From positions 1-64,000 of the forward strand of contig CP025095.1 of NCBI GenBank assembly GCA_002831545.1: 64,000 bases of DNA, given 5' to 3'. The notes below the pieces were generated by a model that did no database searches, was not told the DNA's origin, and worked only from the letters and a program-made list of their open reading frames with translations. This DNA comes from Streptococcus suis (lineage in GTDB: Bacteria; Bacillota; Bacilli; Lactobacillales; Streptococcaceae). Positions 61,924 to 64,000 of the stretch are shown one piece after another (the first letter of the stretch is position 1; each line of letters opens with the position of its first letter). The position numbers and the translations under genes are program-made.

Positions 61924-62502
61924 ATGGTAATTCGTTATATGAGACCAGTTGCCTTATCCATTGCTTTGATTATTTTAGCATCAATTTCTTATCTTCTGGC
62001 AACATCTTTGGTTTTATTTAGCTCCAGTCAATTTTTACAGCTAGCCTACCTATTTTCTATTATGGTTGGAATGCCAGTAGGGTTTATTCTACTTCCATCT
62101 ATGTTAACCAAACGTTACCAGCTTTGTCAGGAGCTATCGGAAGTGAAGTTCAGTTGGAAAAGCTTCGTTTTGCTGGCTATTGCAATTTTCTTGGTCAATT
62201 TCTGGTTTATTCAGAGTGATGAGTATGTGAATCAATTTATTATTGCGACTTGTGAAGAATTCTTGTTCCGTTATCTTATCTATCGTATTCTAAAAAGTGA
62301 ATACCCTACTTGGCTATCTATGTTGGTCGCTTCTCTCTTGTTTGGAGTTCTGCTACACATGAATTATCCCTTGCTGGATAATCTATTAATCCGAACTCCA
62401 CTAGGTTTATTGTTCTCTGTGTTAGCTACTCGTTTTGGTTTGCAGTATGCTATCGGAGGACATTGGTTATACAATCTGTTAGTTTCGAGATTTCCATTTT
62501 AA
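61924..62502 (+). CDS. CPBP-family intramembrane metalloprotease (CAAX/Abi)
   Basis: A 192-residue polytopic protein with the CPBP motifs: EEFLFRYLIYRIL (EExxxR, near residue 111), LLFGVLLHMNYP with a His, and YAIGGHWLYNLLV with the last His. Such proteins are common next to bacteriocin genes, where some are shown to confer self-immunity; others process prenylated or peptide substrates. It is 9 bp after the permease stop and runs up to the next small membrane gene, so it is in the same operon. Confidence 0.85.
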   Translation: MVIRYMRPVALSIALIILASISYLLATSLVLFSSSQFLQLAYLFSIMVGMPVGFILLPSMLTKRYQLCQELSEVKFSWKSFVLLAIAIFLVNFWFIQSDEYVNQFIIATCEEFLFRYLIYRILKSEYPTWLSMLVASLLFGVLLHMNYPLLDNLLIRTPLGLLFSVLATRFGLQYAIGGHWLYNLLVSRFPF

Positions 62503-62513
62503 TTGTGAGGGTC

Positions 62514-62945
62514 ATGATGATATTTATTCTATTATTGAGTCTATTTTATATTTGTTTGACAGTTGCTAGTTCGCAACTATTGCTAAGTCTCTCTGTTCCT
62601 GTTTTATTGTTGTTGACTTATTTGCTACCGCCCATTGTCAATTCAATCTGTATGGGATTACAAAAGACTGAGTCTTGGAAAGCATGGTCAGCGGGCATTT
62701 TTCCAACAATGTCAATGATATTTTATGCCGCTTTTGCCTACCTTACGAGTAGCAATGGTCAGTGGGCTCAGTTTGCTCAACTGCATACAGTTTCAGATGA
62801 TGTCATGAGTGTCGAGCTGGCAGGAGAATTGTTAGTTCCATCACAAATGCTATTTGTTGCCGTACTATATTATGGTGCAGCTATTGCCACTTATTTTATT
62901 CAGCAGGCAGGTCGTAAGAAAGAAAAAGGAGTTACTTATGCTTAA
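62514..62945 (+). CDS. Small polytopic membrane protein, unknown
   Basis: From ATG 62514 (MMIFILLLSLFYICLTVASS) the product is 143 residues with about four hydrophobic stretches, including LLLSLSVPVLLLLTYLLPPI, the AGIFPTMSMIFYAAFAYL region and PSQMLFVAVLYYGAAIATYF, and a basic tail. GAGGG lies before the start. An upstream in-frame start at 62463 would overlap the protease gene. It overlaps the ATPase gene by 8 bp. It may be an accessory permease subunit or immunity component; I do not recognise it. Confidence 0.65.
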   Translation: MMIFILLLSLFYICLTVASSQLLLSLSVPVLLLLTYLLPPIVNSICMGLQKTESWKAWSAGIFPTMSMIFYAAFAYLTSSNGQWAQFAQLHTVSDDVMSVELAGELLVPSQMLFVAVLYYGAAIATYFIQQAGRKKEKGVTYA

Positions 62946-63810
62946 AATCAATCATTTATCAAAACAGTTTGCAGGAAACGAATTTTACTCACTAAAAGAT
63001 GTGAGTTTGGAGATCAATAAGGGCGAGATAGTTGGTCTGATTGGGAAAAACGGAGCTGGAAAATCCACACTCATGAAACTAATGGCTAAGTCCCTAAAAC
63101 CAAGTTCGGGAACCATTACATATAAGGGTACGGATATTTTTAGTCAGGATAATTTGTTAGCAGACTTTGGAATTATGATCGATCCAGTCTTCTATCCAGA
63201 AATGACTGTTATGGACAACCTCAAGTTTTATTTGGACTTGCATGGGAAAAAAGACCTCTATCCAAATATTGAGAAGACTTTGAAATTGGTAGAATTATGG
63301 GAAGCTCGCAATCGGAAACCCAAGGGATTCTCGTTTGGTATGAAACAACGGACTGCTTTGGCGATTGCCTTGGTTGCGGAGCCAGATTTCCTTATCTTAG
63401 ATGAGCCTTTTGTGGGCTTGGACCCGATTGGTGTTCAGAAATTGATTGATATCTTGAAGCAGTGGTCTAGTGAGCGACAAATTTCCATGCTGATTTCGAG
63501 TCACCAACTAGGTGAGTTGGAGGCCTTGTGCAGCCGCTATGTCTATATCGAATCGGGAGAATTGGCAGAGGCTTTTGAAGGCAAATCTCATCCAAGTGTG
63601 CTCGTGCAGTTGGACACAACTAAAAACCTAGATTCTGTAGAGGCTTTGCTCAATGACCATGTGGTGCTAGAGGGGGAAGTGCTAGAGATTTCCACTGCCA
63701 CGCCTACAAGTGAGCTAAATCAGATTTTTGGTGTGTTGGCTCGTCAAGAATTGATTGTGAAATTAGAAGTGAAAGAGAATCACTTGAAAGAAATCTTTAC
63801 GAAAGGGTAG
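62938..63810 (+). CDS. ABC transporter ATP-binding protein
   Basis: From ATG 62938 with AAAGGAG upstream the protein is 290 residues. It has Walker A GLIGKNGAGKSTLMKL near 40, a signature FSFGMKQRTALAIALVAEP, Walker B DFLILDEPFVGLDP near 160, and the H-loop MLISSHQLGELEALC. The signature LSGGQ is replaced by FSFGM, which is usual for NatA/CcmA-type exporters and drug or peptide extrusion systems. It energises the permeases encoded on both sides. A C-terminal extension of about 80 residues follows. Confidence 0.92.
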   Translation: MLKINHLSKQFAGNEFYSLKDVSLEINKGEIVGLIGKNGAGKSTLMKLMAKSLKPSSGTITYKGTDIFSQDNLLADFGIMIDPVFYPEMTVMDNLKFYLDLHGKKDLYPNIEKTLKLVELWEARNRKPKGFSFGMKQRTALAIALVAEPDFLILDEPFVGLDPIGVQKLIDILKQWSSERQISMLISSHQLGELEALCSRYVYIESGELAEAFEGKSHPSVLVQLDTTKNLDSVEALLNDHVVLEGEVLEISTATPTSELNQIFGVLARQELIVKLEVKENHLKEIFTKG

Positions 63811-63815
63811 TGAGT

Positions 63816-64000
63816 ATGAAACAGATTTTTCCAGCTGTCTTTAGAACGATTTGGAAGCGAAAGGAGACGCAGATTTATCTCCTGTTCACTTTGTTTCCTT
63901 TTATCTATCTAGTCACTTCATTTATTGAAGGGTCGAATTTTATGCAGATTCATGCTGGTGAGGGCTATAAAGTCAGCCTTGTTGCCTTTACGAATATGAT
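63816..64000 (+). CDS. Membrane protein (ABC permease), partial at window end
   Basis: ATG 63816 opens a frame that continues past the window. The visible 61 residues contain the first membrane helix IYLLFTLFPFIYLVTSF after a basic start (AVFRTIWKRKETQ), then an extracytoplasmic-looking stretch with IHAGEGYKVSLVAFTNM. Its position 5 bp after the ATPase stop suggests a second permease of the same transporter. The remainder of the gene and anything downstream cannot be seen. Confidence 0.65.
   Translation, partial: MKQIFPAVFRTIWKRKETQIYLLFTLFPFIYLVTSFIEGSNFMQIHAGEGYKVSLVAFTNM

Overview
The window is the origin end of a low-GC Firmicute chromosome, almost certainly Streptococcus suis or a very close relative. 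The evidence is the dnaA-dnaN start with DnaA boxes, the streptococcal order ychF-pth-mfd-rqcP-divIC-tilS-hpt-ftsH-comX-rRNA, a ComR-type box before comX, mreC-mreD-pcsB-prs, a recO-plsX-acpP-pur block and a giant LPATG/G5/M26 zinc protease. Almost all genes point rightwards, away from oriC.

Layout. 1-15.9 kb: replication, translation-quality, cell-division and tRNA-modification genes. 16.2-24.1 kb: the competence sigma factor comX, then an rRNA operon driven by three promoters exactly 90 bp apart (16S, tRNA-Ala, 23S, 5S) and a cluster of 16 tRNAs. 24.1-27.9 kb: cell shape and wall genes (mreC, mreD, pcsB) and prs. 27.9-29.5 kb: an IS1182-type element that duplicated the prs terminator hairpin. 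29.5-32.7 kb: aminotransferase, recO, plsX, acpP. 32.8-42.1 kb: purC-L-F-M-N-H. 42.1-44.0 kb: an ABC-2 permease pair whose ATPase is reduced to a C-terminal stub. 44.8-51.0 kb: a 2066-residue surface zinc metalloprotease with five G5-like repeats. 51-60 kb: repeat elements, an IS110 fragment, purD split by an IS66-type element, purE, purK, a two-helix protein of unknown function and purB.

The most unusual region is 60.0-64.0 kb. Four copies of an ~85-bp repeat, two of whose gaps hold different small inverted-repeat elements, lead into five tandem genes for very basic 29-30 residue peptides in the order A-B-A-B-A. These have no leader or signal peptide. They are followed by an RNA segment able to form alternative hairpins next to a ribosome binding site, then an ABC-2 permease, a CPBP-family membrane protease, a small membrane protein, an ABC ATPase and the start of another permease. 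I read this as a candidate leaderless cationic peptide (bacteriocin-like) system with its own export or immunity apparatus. I do not recognise it as a described system.

The purine genes form one pathway spread over 32.8-59.9 kb. purD is the only broken member here: its two halves would join into a 420-residue protein if the 2228-bp IS66-type element and one copy of the 8-bp target duplication were removed. As the sequence stands, de novo purine synthesis should stop at the GAR synthetase step unless there is a second purD elsewhere.
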